Shown here one piece after another: positions 1 to 8,433 of a stretch of 64,000 nucleotides of DNA. Within the stretch, counting starts at the first letter, position 1. Every line of letters starts with the position of its first letter. The DNA is from Streptomyces sp. man185 (lineage in GTDB: Bacteria; Actinomycetota; Actinomycetes; Streptomycetales; Streptomycetaceae): NCBI GenBank assembly GCA_002551355.1, contig NTHE01000002.1, positions 62,001-126,000 on the forward strand, given 5' to 3'. The notes beneath the pieces were generated by a model. It was not told where the DNA came from and made no database searches. It saw nothing but the letters and a program-made list of their open reading frames with translations. A program made the position numbers and the translations under genes.

Positions 1-1
1 C

Positions 2-223
2 GAGAGCGTGCGATTCGAGCGGTTCGACCGGATTGCCCAATTGGTTGTCCAGCAGGTCGAGAAGGTGCGCTTCCACGAGGTGGCGGAACTTCCCGGCTCG
101 GCGCGGGCCGAAGGGGGCTTCGGGTCCACCGGCGGCCACGCGTCGGTGGACGGCGCCGAGGGCGGGATCACCCGCGGTGGGAACAGCTACGCTTCGGTCG
201 TATCCGACCGGGAAGGACAGTGA
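2..223 (+). CDS. dut: dUTP diphosphatase (dUTPase), 3' end only
   Basis: This is the C-terminal part of a trimeric dUTPase, which hydrolyses dUTP to dUMP and keeps uracil out of DNA. The gene begins outside the window; base 2 is in frame. Visible family motifs are RIAQLVV (motif 4, about residue 17 of the visible part) and the flexible glycine-rich motif 5, here [13 protein letters not shown]. The C-terminus runs about 20 residues past motif 5. The TGA stop is one base before the GTG of the next gene, so the two are probably co-transcribed. The N-terminal active-site motifs cannot be checked because they lie to the left of the window. Confidence 0.9.
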   Translation, partial: ESVRFERFDRIAQLVVQQVEKVRFHEVAELPGSARAEGGFGSTGGHASVDGAEGGITRGGNSYASVVSDREGQ

Positions 224-224
224 C

Positions 225-998
225 GTGTTCGGACGTCGCAAGAAGAGTGGTTCCGCCGAGGACGCGGCGGACGAGGTGCGCGAGGCCGAGCAGGTCGCCG
301 ACGAGCCCGAGAGCGGCGACGCTGCCGCCGGGGGCACCCGTCGGATGAATCTTCCGCCGGCCCCCCGGCCGGACGGACCCTGGGACAGCACCGAGGTCTC
401 CCAGCCCGGCGAGGGCCGGGTCGACCTGGGCGGCATCTTCGTCCCCGGGGTCGAGGGCATGGAACTGCGCGTCGAGGTGGCCGGGGACGCGATCGTCGCC
501 GCCACCGTGGTGCTGCGCGACAGCGCGGTCCAGCTGCAGGCCTTCGCCGCCCCCAAGAAAGAGGGCATCTGGGGCGAGGTCCGCGACGAGATCGCCTCGG
601 GCGTCACCCAGCAGGGCGGCATCATCGACGAGGTCGAGGGCCCGCTGGGCTGGGAGCTGCGCGCGCAGGTCCCCGTACAGCTCCCGGACGGCACGGGCGG
701 CGTGCAGCTCGTCCGCTTCGTCGGCGTCGACGGCCCCCGCTGGTTCCTGCGCGGAGTGATCTCCGGCCAGGGCGCCGTCCAGCCCGAGGCTGCCGGACTG
801 CTGGAGACGGTCTTCCGGGACACCGTGGTCGTCCGCGGCGACGGCCCGATGGCCCCCCGCGACCCGATCGTCCTCAAGCTCCCCGACGACGCCCAGATGG
901 TGCCCGAGGGCGTGCAGCAGGAGGACCAGGAGAGCTCCAAGTTCTCCGGCGGCATGGGTCAGCTCCAGCGTGGCCCCGAGATCACCGAGGTCCGCTAG
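225..998 (+). CDS. DUF3710 family protein
   Basis: A 257-residue cytoplasmic protein of the actinobacterial DUF3710 family; its biochemical role is unknown. The N-terminus is charged and low in complexity (MFGRRKKSGSAEDAADEV), followed from about residue 40 by the conserved domain with RVDLGGIFVPGVEGMELRVE and, later, RWFLRGVISG. The GTG start is chosen because it lies one base after the dut stop and gives the usual FGRRKK beginning. A longer reading of the same frame upstream would be shadow translation of dut. The strong hairpin at 1017-1058 ends the unit. No catalytic motif is visible. Confidence 0.85.
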   Translation: MFGRRKKSGSAEDAADEVREAEQVADEPESGDAAAGGTRRMNLPPAPRPDGPWDSTEVSQPGEGRVDLGGIFVPGVEGMELRVEVAGDAIVAATVVLRDSAVQLQAFAAPKKEGIWGEVRDEIASGVTQQGGIIDEVEGPLGWELRAQVPVQLPDGTGGVQLVRFVGVDGPRWFLRGVISGQGAVQPEAAGLLETVFRDTVVVRGDGPMAPRDPIVLKLPDDAQMVPEGVQQEDQESSKFSGGMGQLQRGPEITEVR

Positions 999-1016
999 CG
1001 GATACCTCACGGCATC

Positions 1017-1058
1017 GGCCGGTGGGCCGCACCCCTTCCAGGGTGCGGCCCACCGGCC
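1017..1058. terminator. Strong intrinsic hairpin after the DUF3710 gene
   Basis: A perfect 18-bp inverted repeat (1017-1034 and 1041-1058) with a 6-nt loop lies 19 bases after the DUF3710 stop. There is no U-tract, as is common for Streptomyces terminators. It separates the dut unit from the ABC ATPase gene. Confidence 0.85.
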
Positions 1059-1158
1059 TTCTCACGTCACCACCCACCGGCCATTGCCCGGCCCCGTGCC
1101 GCACACACATACTTGGCGGGCGGCGACGCGGGCCACGTACGTACGACGGGGGAGCAGC

Positions 1159-1893
1159 ATGACCGAGAGCACCAGCGGGCAGTCCGGCACGGCCCTCGCC
1201 GAGGACCCGGCCCGTACGGTCATGGTCACGGTCGAGGACCTGCACCGCTCGTACGGGAGCGGAGCGGCGGCCGTGCACGCCCTGCGCGGCGTCTCGTTCG
1301 AGATCCCCCGCGGTGAGCTGGTCGCGCTCAAGGGCCGCTCCGGCTCCGGCAAGACCACCCTGCTCAACCTGGTCGGCGGGCTGGACGCCCCTGACGGCGG
1401 CCGGATCACCGTCGACGGCACCGAGCTGGGCGGGCTCGGCGAGAAGGGCCTCCTGGAGCTGCGCCGGGACCGGGTCGGCTTCATCTTCCAGTCCTTCGGC
1501 CTCATCCCGATCCTGACCGCCGCCGAGAACGTCGGCGTACCGCTCCGGCTGCGCAAGGCCGATCCGGCCGAGCGCGACGAGCGGGTCGCCCTGCTGCTCT
1601 CCCTCGTCGGCCTCGCCGACCACGCGGAACAGCGCCCCGGCGAGCTCTCCGGCGGCCAGCAGCAGCGCGTCGCCATCGCCCGCGCCCTCGCCAACCGGCC
1701 CGCCCTCCTGATCGCCGACGAGCCCACCGGACAGCTCGACGCCGAGACCGGCCTCGCCGTGATGGAACTGCTCCGCGCGGTCGTCCGCAGCGAGAACGTC
1801 ACCGCCCTCGTCGCCACCCACGACCCCCAGCTGCTGGGCCTGGCCGACCGGGTCCTGGAGCTGAGCGACGGCCACATCGTCGAACAGGGCTGA
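1159..1893 (+). CDS. ABC transporter ATP-binding protein, LolD/MacB (MacB-FtsX) type
   Basis: A 244-residue ATPase. All ABC motifs are present: Walker A GRSGSGKT, a Q-loop in FIFQSFGLIP, signature LSGGQQQR, Walker B ALLIADEPTGQLD, and the switch His in VATHDPQ. The FxFQSFxLIP and ADEPTG forms place it with the LolD/MacB exporters, which work with an FtsX-like permease. No permease gene is adjacent, so the partner must be elsewhere. The ATG at 1159 follows GGGGGAGCAGC; upstream in-frame starts are ignored because they read through the terminator. Substrate unknown. Confidence 0.88.
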   Translation: MTESTSGQSGTALAEDPARTVMVTVEDLHRSYGSGAAAVHALRGVSFEIPRGELVALKGRSGSGKTTLLNLVGGLDAPDGGRITVDGTELGGLGEKGLLELRRDRVGFIFQSFGLIPILTAAENVGVPLRLRKADPAERDERVALLLSLVGLADHAEQRPGELSGGQQQRVAIARALANRPALLIADEPTGQLDAETGLAVMELLRAVVRSENVTALVATHDPQLLGLADRVLELSDGHIVEQG

Positions 1894-2073
1894 GCCCGGC
1901 CCTGCCCTCTTCGCGGTCCCCGCCGGGCATCAGAGTTCCGTCAATACGCCCCTCACCTGCGCTCCCGGGACCGAACCGCGCCCCGGAGCGGAGTAGCGTC
2001 GAGGGCGGCAGCCCGCACCGGGCGCCACCGGACCTCCGCACGACAGGGCCGGACGGAAGAAGACAATGGGGCC

Positions 2074-4617
2074 ATGGGACGCGGCACACTCCGGATCTAC
2101 CTGGGCGCGGCACCGGGCGTCGGCAAGACGTACGCGATGCTCTCCGAGGCGCACCGCAGGGTCGAGCGCGGCACCGACTGCGTGGTGGCCTTCGTGGAGC
2201 ACCACGCCCGGCCCCGTACGGAGGTGCTGCTGCACGGCCTGGAGCAGGTCCGGCGCAGCGAGATCACCTACCGCGGCGCCGTCTTCACCGAGATGGACGT
2301 GGACGCTGTCCTGGAGCGCGCCCCGGCGGTGGCCCTGGTCGACGAGCTGGCCCACACCAACGTGCCCGGCTCGCGTAACGCCAAGCGCTGGCAGGACGTC
2401 GAGGAACTGCTGAAGGCCGGGATCGACGTCATATCCACGGTCAACATCCAGCACCTGGAGTCCCTCGGCGATGTCGTCGAGTCGATCACGGGGGTGCGGC
2501 AGCGGGAGACGGTCCCGGACGAGGTGGTGCGCCGGGCCGACCAGATCGAGCTGGTCGACATGTCGCCCCAGGCGCTGCGCCGCCGTATGGCGCACGGCAA
2601 CATCTACCAGCCCGACAAGATGGACGCGGCCCTCTCGAACTACTTCCGTCCCGGCAACCTCACCGCCCTGCGCGAGCTGGCCCTGCTCTGGGTCGCCGAC
2701 CGGGTCGACGAGTACCTCCAGCAGTACCGGGGCGAGCACAACATCCGCACCACCTGGCAGGCCCGCGAACGCATCGTCGTCGGGCTGACCGGCGGGCCCG
2801 AGGGCCGCACCCTCATCCGCCGCGCCTCCCGGATGGCGGCCAAGGGCTCCGGCAGCGAGATCCTCGCCGTCTACATCGCCCGCAGCGACGGCCTGACCTC
2901 AGCCTCCCCGAAGGAGCTGGCGCTCCAGCGCACCCTGGTCGAGGACCTCGGCGGCAGCTTCCACCACGTCATCGGCGACGACATACCCGCCGCACTGCTG
3001 GAGTTCGCCCGCGGCGTCAACTCCACACAGATCGTGCTGGGCTCCAGCCGCCGCAAGACCTGGCAGTACATCTACGGCCCCGGGGTCGGCGCGACCGTCG
3101 CCCGCGAATCGGGGCCCGACCTCGACGTCCACATCGTCACCCACGAAGAGGTCGCCAAGGGCCGAGGGCTGCCCATCGCCCGCGGCGCCCGGCTCGGCCG
3201 CGCCCGGATCATCTGGGGCTGGCTCGTCGGCGTCGTCGGTCCCGTGCTGCTCGCGGTGGTGCTGCGCAGCATGGAGGACGCCCCCGGCCTCGCCAACGAC
3301 GTCCTGCTCTTCCTCTTCCTGACGGTCGCCGCCGCCCTGCTCGGCGGACTGAGACCCGCGCTGGCCTCGGCCGCCGTCGGCTGCATGCTCCTGAACTACT
3401 GGTTCACCCCGCCCACCCACACCCTGACCGTCCAGGACCCGGAGAACCTCGTCGCCATCGTGATCTTCTTCGCGGTGGCGGTGGCGGTCTCCTCGGTGGT
3501 CGACCTCGCGGCCCGGCGCACCCACCAGGCGGCCCGGCTGCGTGCCGAATCGGAGATCCTCTCCTTCCTCGCGGGCAGCGTGCTGCGCGGCGAGACCGCC
3601 CTGGACGCCCTGCTGGAACGGGTCCGCGAGACCTTCGCCATGGAGTCCGTAGCCCTGCTGGAGCGCAGCAGCGACGTCGAGCCGTGGACCTGCGCCGGAT
3701 CCGTCGGACCGGCCCCGGTCACCCGCCCCGACGACGCCGACGTGGACATGCCGGTCGGCGACAACATGGCCCTCGCGCTGTCCGGCCGGGTGCTGCCCGC
3801 CGAGGACCGCCGGGTCCTCGGCGCGTTCGCCGCGCAGGCCGCCGTCGTCCTGGACCGCCAGCGCCTGGTCGGGGAGGCCGAGCAGGCCCGCAGGCTCGCC
3901 GAGGGCAACCGGATCAGGACCGCCCTGCTCGCCGCCGTCAGCCATGACCTGCGTACCCCGCTGGCCGCCATCAAGGCTGCCGTCAGCTCGCTGCGCTCCG
4001 ACGACGTCGCCTGGTCCGCGGAGGACGAGGCGGAGCTCCTGGAAGGCATCGAGGACGGCGCCGACCGGTTGGACCACCTCGTCGGCAACCTGCTGGACAT
4101 GTCCCGCCTCCAGACCGGCACCGTGACCCCCCTGATCCGCGAGATCGACCTCGACGAGGTGGTCCCCATGGCGCTCGGCGGCGTCCCGGAGGGCAGCGTC
4201 GACCTCGACATCCCCGAGACGCTGCCGATGGTCGCCGTCGACCCCGGGCTCCTGGAGCGGGTGGTCGCCAACATCGTCGAGAACGCCGTCAAGTACAACC
4301 CCGGCCGGGAGCCCGTCGCCGTGGCCGCCAGTGCCCTCGGCGGCCGGGTCGAGCTACGGGTCGTGGACCGCGGCCGGGGCGTCCCCGACGAGGCCAAGGA
4401 ACGGATCTTCGAGCCCTTCCAGCGGTACGGGGACGCCCCGCGCGGCGCCGGCGTGGGCCTCGGCCTCGCCGTCTCCCGGGGCTTCGCCGAGGCCATGGGC
4501 GGCACCCTGGACGCCGAGGACACCCCCGGCGGGGGGCTGACCATGGTCCTGACCCTCGCCGCCGCGCGGGGCGGGGACCGGGCCGACGCCGGGCTGCCGG
4601 CCCAGGTCACCTCGTGA
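2074..4617 (+). CDS. kdpD: Sensor histidine kinase KdpD
   Basis: An 847-residue membrane sensor kinase, full length for KdpD. The N-terminal KdpD domain has Walker A GAAPGVGKT (about residues 10-18) and the Walker B-like ALVDELAHTN. A universal-stress-like domain follows (about 230-365). Four closely spaced membrane helices (about 385-480, DUF4118) come next, then a GAF-like linker, the HisKA site SHDLRTPL with His624, and the HATPase with ENAVKYNPG and GVGLGLAV. KdpD senses K+ limitation or ionic strength and phosphorylates KdpE. kdpFABC is not in the window; other K+ genes (TrkA-like, KimA-like) follow. The start is the ATG after GGGG at 2069-2072. Confidence 0.95.
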   Translation: MGRGTLRIYLGAAPGVGKTYAMLSEAHRRVERGTDCVVAFVEHHARPRTEVLLHGLEQVRRSEITYRGAVFTEMDVDAVLERAPAVALVDELAHTNVPGSRNAKRWQDVEELLKAGIDVISTVNIQHLESLGDVVESITGVRQRETVPDEVVRRADQIELVDMSPQALRRRMAHGNIYQPDKMDAALSNYFRPGNLTALRELALLWVADRVDEYLQQYRGEHNIRTTWQARERIVVGLTGGPEGRTLIRRASRMAAKGSGSEILAVYIARSDGLTSASPKELALQRTLVEDLGGSFHHVIGDDIPAALLEFARGVNSTQIVLGSSRRKTWQYIYGPGVGATVARESGPDLDVHIVTHEEVAKGRGLPIARGARLGRARIIWGWLVGVVGPVLLAVVLRSMEDAPGLANDVLLFLFLTVAAALLGGLRPALASAAVGCMLLNYWFTPPTHTLTVQDPENLVAIVIFFAVAVAVSSVVDLAARRTHQAARLRAESEILSFLAGSVLRGETALDALLERVRETFAMESVALLERSSDVEPWTCAGSVGPAPVTRPDDADVDMPVGDNMALALSGRVLPAEDRRVLGAFAAQAAVVLDRQRLVGEAEQARRLAEGNRIRTALLAAVSHDLRTPLAAIKAAVSSLRSDDVAWSAEDEAELLEGIEDGADRLDHLVGNLLDMSRLQTGTVTPLIREIDLDEVVPMALGGVPEGSVDLDIPETLPMVAVDPGLLERVVANIVENAVKYNPGREPVAVAASALGGRVELRVVDRGRGVPDEAKERIFEPFQRYGDAPRGAGVGLGLAVSRGFAEAMGGTLDAEDTPGGGLTMVLTLAAARGGDRADAGLPAQVTS

Positions 4618-4702
4618 CACGCCCCCGGGCGTACGCCGCCCGCCCCCACGCACTTCCTTCCCCCTCCCCGTACAACCCGTACAGCAGAAAGGCAGGTCCG
4701 CG

Positions 4703-5398
4703 ATGACCAGGGTGCTTGTGGTCGACGACGAGCCGCAGATCGTCCGCGCCCTCGTGATCAACCTGAAGGCCCGCCAGTACGAGGTCGACGCCGCGCCCGA
4801 CGGGGCGACCGCCCTCCAGCTCGCCGCCGCCCGCCACCCCGACGTCGTCCTCCTCGACCTCGGGCTGCCCGACATGGACGGTGTCGAGGTGATCAAGGGA
4901 CTGCGCGGCTGGACCCGGGTCCCGATCCTCGTCCTCTCCGCGCGCCAGACCTCCGACGAGAAGGTGGAGGCCCTGGATGCCGGGGCGGACGACTACGTCA
5001 CCAAGCCGTTCGGCATGGACGAGCTGCTGGCCCGGCTGCGCGCCTCGGTACGCCGGGCCGAACCGGTCGGCCAGGAAGGCGGCGCCGAGGACATCGCCCT
5101 CGTCGAGACGGCCGGCTTCACCGTCGACCTGGCGGCGAAGAAGGTGCACCGGGCCGGCCGCGACGTACGCCTCACCCCCACCGAATGGCACCTGCTGGAG
5201 GTCCTCGTCCGCAACGCCGGCCGCCTGGTCAGCCAGAAGCAGCTCCTCCAGGAGGTCTGGGGCCCCTCCTACGGCACCGAGACCAACTACCTGCGCGTCT
5301 ACATGGCCCAGCTGCGCCGCAAGCTGGAGGCAGATCCCTCGCACCCCCGCCACTTCGTCACCGAACCGGGCATGGGTTACCGCTTCGAGCGCGACTGA
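4703..5398 (+). CDS. kdpE: Response regulator KdpE (OmpR family)
   Basis: A 231-residue OmpR-type regulator. The receiver has acidic residues VDDEP at 8-12, phospho-acceptor Asp52 in LLDLGLPD, and Lys101 in VTKPF. The C-terminal winged helix (about 130-230) has LTPTEWHLLEVL and the terminal RKLE..GMGYRF typical of the family. It lies 85 bp after kdpD and is presumably its partner. Its usual target, kdpFABC, is absent here, so the operon must be elsewhere, or the pair controls other K+ genes. Confidence 0.95.
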   Translation: MTRVLVVDDEPQIVRALVINLKARQYEVDAAPDGATALQLAAARHPDVVLLDLGLPDMDGVEVIKGLRGWTRVPILVLSARQTSDEKVEALDAGADDYVTKPFGMDELLARLRASVRRAEPVGQEGGAEDIALVETAGFTVDLAAKKVHRAGRDVRLTPTEWHLLEVLVRNAGRLVSQKQLLQEVWGPSYGTETNYLRVYMAQLRRKLEADPSHPRHFVTEPGMGYRFERD

Positions 5399-5473
5399 TA
5401 CGCACCGAATCACGCTTTCGAGTGGTCGCCGCGGGCCTGCGTGTACCGCCCGCAGGACCGGTACTCTTCGGGT

Positions 5474-5899
5474 ATGAGTGCTGTTCCCCGATCCGAGAAA
5501 GCCGGGAAGGCCGGAAAGGCGGCGAAGCCTTCCGGGCGCTTCCGCCGTATGTTCGACCGGCTCTCCAGCTCCCAGGAGGACCTGGAGTCACAGGCGCTGC
5601 GGGAGGACGCACAGGCAACCGGATGCACCCGGATCTCCGAGTGCTCCGACCGGCAGATCGTGAAGGTGACTGGTACGTTGCGGACCGTCACCCTCCGCCC
5701 CCGGGCCGGAGTGCCCGCCCTGGAGGCGGAGCTCTTCGACGGCACCGAGCCGCTGGACGTGGTCTGGCTCGGCCGTCGCTCCATCATCGGCATAGAACCC
5801 GGCCGCAGGATCATCGCCTCGGGGCGGGTTGCCATGAGCCACGGCCGCCGGGTGCTGTTCAACCCCACATACGAACTCCGACCGCTCGGCAAGGAGTAG
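5474..5899 (+). CDS. Small OB-fold nucleic-acid-binding domain protein
   Basis: A 141-residue protein with a basic N-terminus (KAGKAGKAAKPSGRFRRMFDRL) and a C-terminal OB-fold (about residues 55-138) recognised by VKVTGTLRTVTLRPRAGVPALEAELFDG and the later RRIIASGRV. Small actinobacterial OB-fold proteins of this size are common and uncharacterised. The next gene starts 3 bases after the stop, implying co-translation with the DUF3159 membrane protein. The ATG at 5474 has no clear Shine-Dalgarno; TACTCT lies 8 bases upstream, so a leaderless start is possible. Confidence 0.75.
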   Translation: MSAVPRSEKAGKAGKAAKPSGRFRRMFDRLSSSQEDLESQALREDAQATGCTRISECSDRQIVKVTGTLRTVTLRPRAGVPALEAELFDGTEPLDVVWLGRRSIIGIEPGRRIIASGRVAMSHGRRVLFNPTYELRPLGKE

Positions 5900-5902
5900 C
5901 CG

Positions 5903-6694
5903 GTGACGTCTCTCGACAAGCCGACGTCCGACACGGACCAGCCCCACCGCACCGACCCGCAGCACGCCGGCGGGAGGCACGCGGCCCAGCAGGACGCCGA
6001 AGCGAAGGCCGTCACCGAGGCCGCTCTCTTCGAGGCCTTCGGCGGGGTGCGCGGGATGGTGGAGACAGTCCTGCCCGGGCTGCTCTTCGTCACGATCTTC
6101 ACCATCAACAAGAACCTGCAGATCTCGGCCATCGCGGCCCTGGCCGTGTCCCTGGCTCTCGTCGTCGTCCGGCTGATCCGGCGGGACACCGTCAAGCACG
6201 CCTTCAGCGGCGTCTTCGGGGTGGCCTTCGGTGTCGTCTTCGCGATGATGACGGGCAACGCCAAGGACTTCTACCTGCCGGGCATGCTCTACACCCTGGG
6301 CCTCTCGGTGGCCTACATCGCCACCGCCGCCGGCGGCGTACCGCTGATCGGCCTGATCCTCGGCCCGGTCTTCAAGGAGAACCTCTCCTGGCGGACCCGT
6401 AACCCGGGCCGGAAGAAGGCCTACACCAAGGCCAGCTACGCCTGGGGCTTCATCCTGCTGGCCAAGTGCGCGATCCTCTTCCCGCTCTACTGGTGGGCCG
6501 ACCCCACCCAGTTCGGCTGGGTGCTCATCGCGCTGAAGATCCCGCCGTTCCTGCTCGCGGTCTACCTGACCTGGGTCTTCCTCGCGAAGGCTCCGCCGCC
6601 CATCGACGTCTTCGCCGAGATGGAGGCCGAGGAGCAGGCCGAGAAGGAGCGCAAGGCGCAGGCCGCCGCGGTCCTCCGCGACCCGGAGGCCTGA
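5903..6694 (+). CDS. DUF3159 family integral membrane protein
   Basis: A 263-residue membrane protein. After a charged cytoplasmic N-terminus (about 45 residues) come six likely membrane segments, including TVLPGLLFVTIFTIN, AIAALAVSLALVVVRLI and FGVAFGVVFAMM, then a charged C-terminal tail. DUF3159 proteins are widespread in actinobacteria without known function. The GTG start lies 3 bases after the OB-fold gene, so the two are co-expressed. The operon ends at the hairpin at 6717-6751, shared with the converging TrkA genes. Confidence 0.85.
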   Translation: MTSLDKPTSDTDQPHRTDPQHAGGRHAAQQDAEAKAVTEAALFEAFGGVRGMVETVLPGLLFVTIFTINKNLQISAIAALAVSLALVVVRLIRRDTVKHAFSGVFGVAFGVVFAMMTGNAKDFYLPGMLYTLGLSVAYIATAAGGVPLIGLILGPVFKENLSWRTRNPGRKKAYTKASYAWGFILLAKCAILFPLYWWADPTQFGWVLIALKIPPFLLAVYLTWVFLAKAPPPIDVFAEMEAEEQAEKERKAQAAAVLRDPEA

Positions 6695-6716
6695 TCCGGC
6701 GGAACCCCGTGCGCGG

Positions 6717-6751
6717 GAGGGGCCCGAACCGCTCAGCGGTTCGGGCCCCTC
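6717..6751. terminator. Bidirectional terminator between converging genes
   Basis: A perfect 17-bp inverted repeat (6717-6733 and 6735-6751, one base between) lies between the end of the DUF3159 gene and the end of the minus-strand TrkA pair. It can serve both transcription units. Confidence 0.85.
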
Positions 6752-6765
6752 GATCGTTCCCGCGG

Positions 6766-7443
6766 TCAGTCGTCCTCAGGACCCCGCCGGACCGACAGCA
6801 GGTCCTCCAGTTGCTCCTCGCGCGCCTGGGCGGCCACGAACAGCAGCTCGTCCCCGGCCTCAAGGGACTCCTCGGGGCTCGGCGTCAGCACCCGCGTACC
6901 CCGGATGATCGTCACCAGCGAGGTGTCCTCGGGCCAGGCCACATCCCCGACGCGGGTACCGGCCAGCGCCGACTCCGGCGGCAGGGTCAGCTCCACCAGG
7001 TTGGCGTCGCCGTGGCTGAAGCGCAGCAGCCGGACCAGATCACCGACGCTCACCGCCTCCTCGACCAGGGCCGACATCAGACGCGGCGTCGAGACGGCGA
7101 CGTCCACGCCCCAGGACTCGTTGAACAGCCACTCGTTCTTCGGGTTGTTCACCCGGGCCACCACACGCGGCACGCCGTACTCGGTCTTGGCGAGCAGCGA
7201 GACGACCAGATTGACCTTGTCGTCCCCGGTCGCGGCGATCACCACGTTGCACCGCTGCAGCGCAGCCTCGTCGAGCGACGTGATCTCACAGGCGTCCGCG
7301 AGCAGCCACTCGGCCATCGGGACCCGCTCCACCGAGATGGCAGTCGGCGCCTTGTCGATCAGCAACACCTCGTGCCCGTTCTCCAGCAGCTCGGCGGCGA
7401 TGGAACGGCCCACCGCGCCCGCCCCGGCAATCGACACACGCAT
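6766..7443 (-). CDS. TrkA-family (RCK) potassium uptake regulatory protein
   Basis: A 225-residue cytoplasmic protein with an N-terminal Rossmann TrkA-N/RCK domain (dinucleotide motif GAGAVG at 7-12, then the acidic LLID) and a C-terminal TrkA-C domain from about residue 140 (LVELTLPPESALAGTRV, LEAGDELLFVA). Such proteins gate Trk/Ktr/KUP-type K+ channels after binding NAD(H), ATP or c-di-AMP. Its ATG overlaps the stop of the upstream TrkA-like gene (ATGA), so the pair is translationally coupled and probably forms a hetero-oligomer like CeoB/CeoC. No Trk/Ktr channel gene is adjacent; the nearest transporter is the divergent KimA-like permease. Confidence 0.9.
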   Translation of the reverse strand: MRVSIAGAGAVGRSIAAELLENGHEVLLIDKAPTAISVERVPMAEWLLADACEITSLDEAALQRCNVVIAATGDDKVNLVVSLLAKTEYGVPRVVARVNNPKNEWLFNESWGVDVAVSTPRLMSALVEEAVSVGDLVRLLRFSHGDANLVELTLPPESALAGTRVGDVAWPEDTSLVTIIRGTRVLTPSPEESLEAGDELLFVAAQAREEQLEDLLSVRRGPEDD

Positions 7444-8111
7444 CAGTGACCGTCCTCCTCGGGACCCTGGGCGAAGGCCTCTTCGACCTTGGCGATCTCG
7501 TCCGTACGCATCATCACGTGGACCAGGTCGCCCTCCTGGAGAACGGTCTGCGAGGTCGGCAGTATGGCCTCGCCCAACCGGGTGAGGAAGGCCACACGGA
7601 CCCCCGTCTCCTCCTGGAGCGTGCTGATCTTGTGCCCGATCCAGGACGGCGTCGTGTGCACCTCGGCGAGCTGCACACCCCCGCTCGGATCACGCCACAG
7701 CGGCTCCGCCCCCGACGGCAGCAGCCGCCGCAGCATCTGGTCCGCCGTCCAGCGCACCGTCGCCACGGTGGGGATGCCGAGGCGCTGGTAGACCTCGGCG
7801 CGCCGGGGGTCGTAGATGCGCGCCGCGACGTTCTCGATGGAGAACATCTCGCGGGCCACCCGGGCCGCGATGATGTTGGAGTTGTCGCCGCTGCTGACGG
7901 CGGCGAACGCCCCGGCGTCCTCGATGCCCGCCTCGCGGAGGGTGTCCTGGTCGAAGCCGATCCCGGTGACCCGGCGGCCGCCGAATCCGGACCCGAGGCG
8001 ACGGAACGCCGTGGGGTCCTGGTCGATCACCGCGACGGTGTGCCCCTGCTGTTCCAGGGTCTGTGCGAGAGCGGCACCGACGCGCCCGCAGCCCATGATG
8101 ACGATGTGCAC
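7443..8111 (-). CDS. TrkA-family (RCK) potassium uptake regulatory protein, first of the pair
   Basis: A 222-residue protein with N-terminal TrkA-N motif GCGRVG (7-12) and VIDQDPTAF. The TrkA-C domain begins at about residue 140 (GGVQLAEVHTTPSWIG, LQEGDLVHVMM). It is transcribed before, and overlaps by ATGA, the second TrkA protein. The promoter must lie in the 322-bp region shared with the KimA-like permease. Two single-domain RCK proteins in tandem are typical of the actinobacterial CeoB/CeoC arrangement. Confidence 0.9.
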   Translation of the reverse strand: MHIVIMGCGRVGAALAQTLEQQGHTVAVIDQDPTAFRRLGSGFGGRRVTGIGFDQDTLREAGIEDAGAFAAVSSGDNSNIIAARVAREMFSIENVAARIYDPRRAEVYQRLGIPTVATVRWTADQMLRRLLPSGAEPLWRDPSGGVQLAEVHTTPSWIGHKISTLQEETGVRVAFLTRLGEAILPTSQTVLQEGDLVHVMMRTDEIAKVEEAFAQGPEEDGH

Positions 8112-8433
8112 TGTGCGCCTACCCCGCCGTCCTGGTCATCCGGCTGACCTGCGAAAACACGCTGCTCACACTTCTCTCTCAGCTTGCTGGGCAAACAACG
8201 GGGCACACACCCGCGGTGCGGCCCGGAGTCGAGCTTATGCGCCGGGGAAGTCCCTGCCTCATCCGAGTCTCCGTATCCTCGCGCACTCCGGTAAAGGAAA
8301 AGCAAAACGGGGAGAACGGGCGCAAGGATCGCGTTAAGGAATGGTGGGGCAATTGCCTCCGACCGCAGGAGATTGCGGGGCCACGTCGAAAGGGCGTGCG
8401 TTCCGGCCACGGGCTCCGCTTACGATCCTCAGC
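8112..8433. promoter_or_regulatory. Divergent promoter region between the TrkA pair and the KimA-like gene
   Basis: 322 bp without a gene. TACGAT at 8421-8426 is a good -10 box, 7 bases before the GTG at 8434, which implies a leaderless permease mRNA. The 10-bp palindrome GGCAATTGCC sits at 8348-8357. The part from about 8290 to 8345 is unusually A-rich for this genome. No recognisable c-di-AMP (ydaO) riboswitch was seen on either strand, and a leaderless start would leave no room for one on the plus strand. Confidence 0.55.

Noticed and set aside
8112..8433. c-di-AMP (ydaO-type) riboswitch before the KimA-like gene
   Set aside because: B. subtilis kimA has one, so it was looked for. No conserved ydaO elements were seen, and the -10 box is 7 bases before the start codon.
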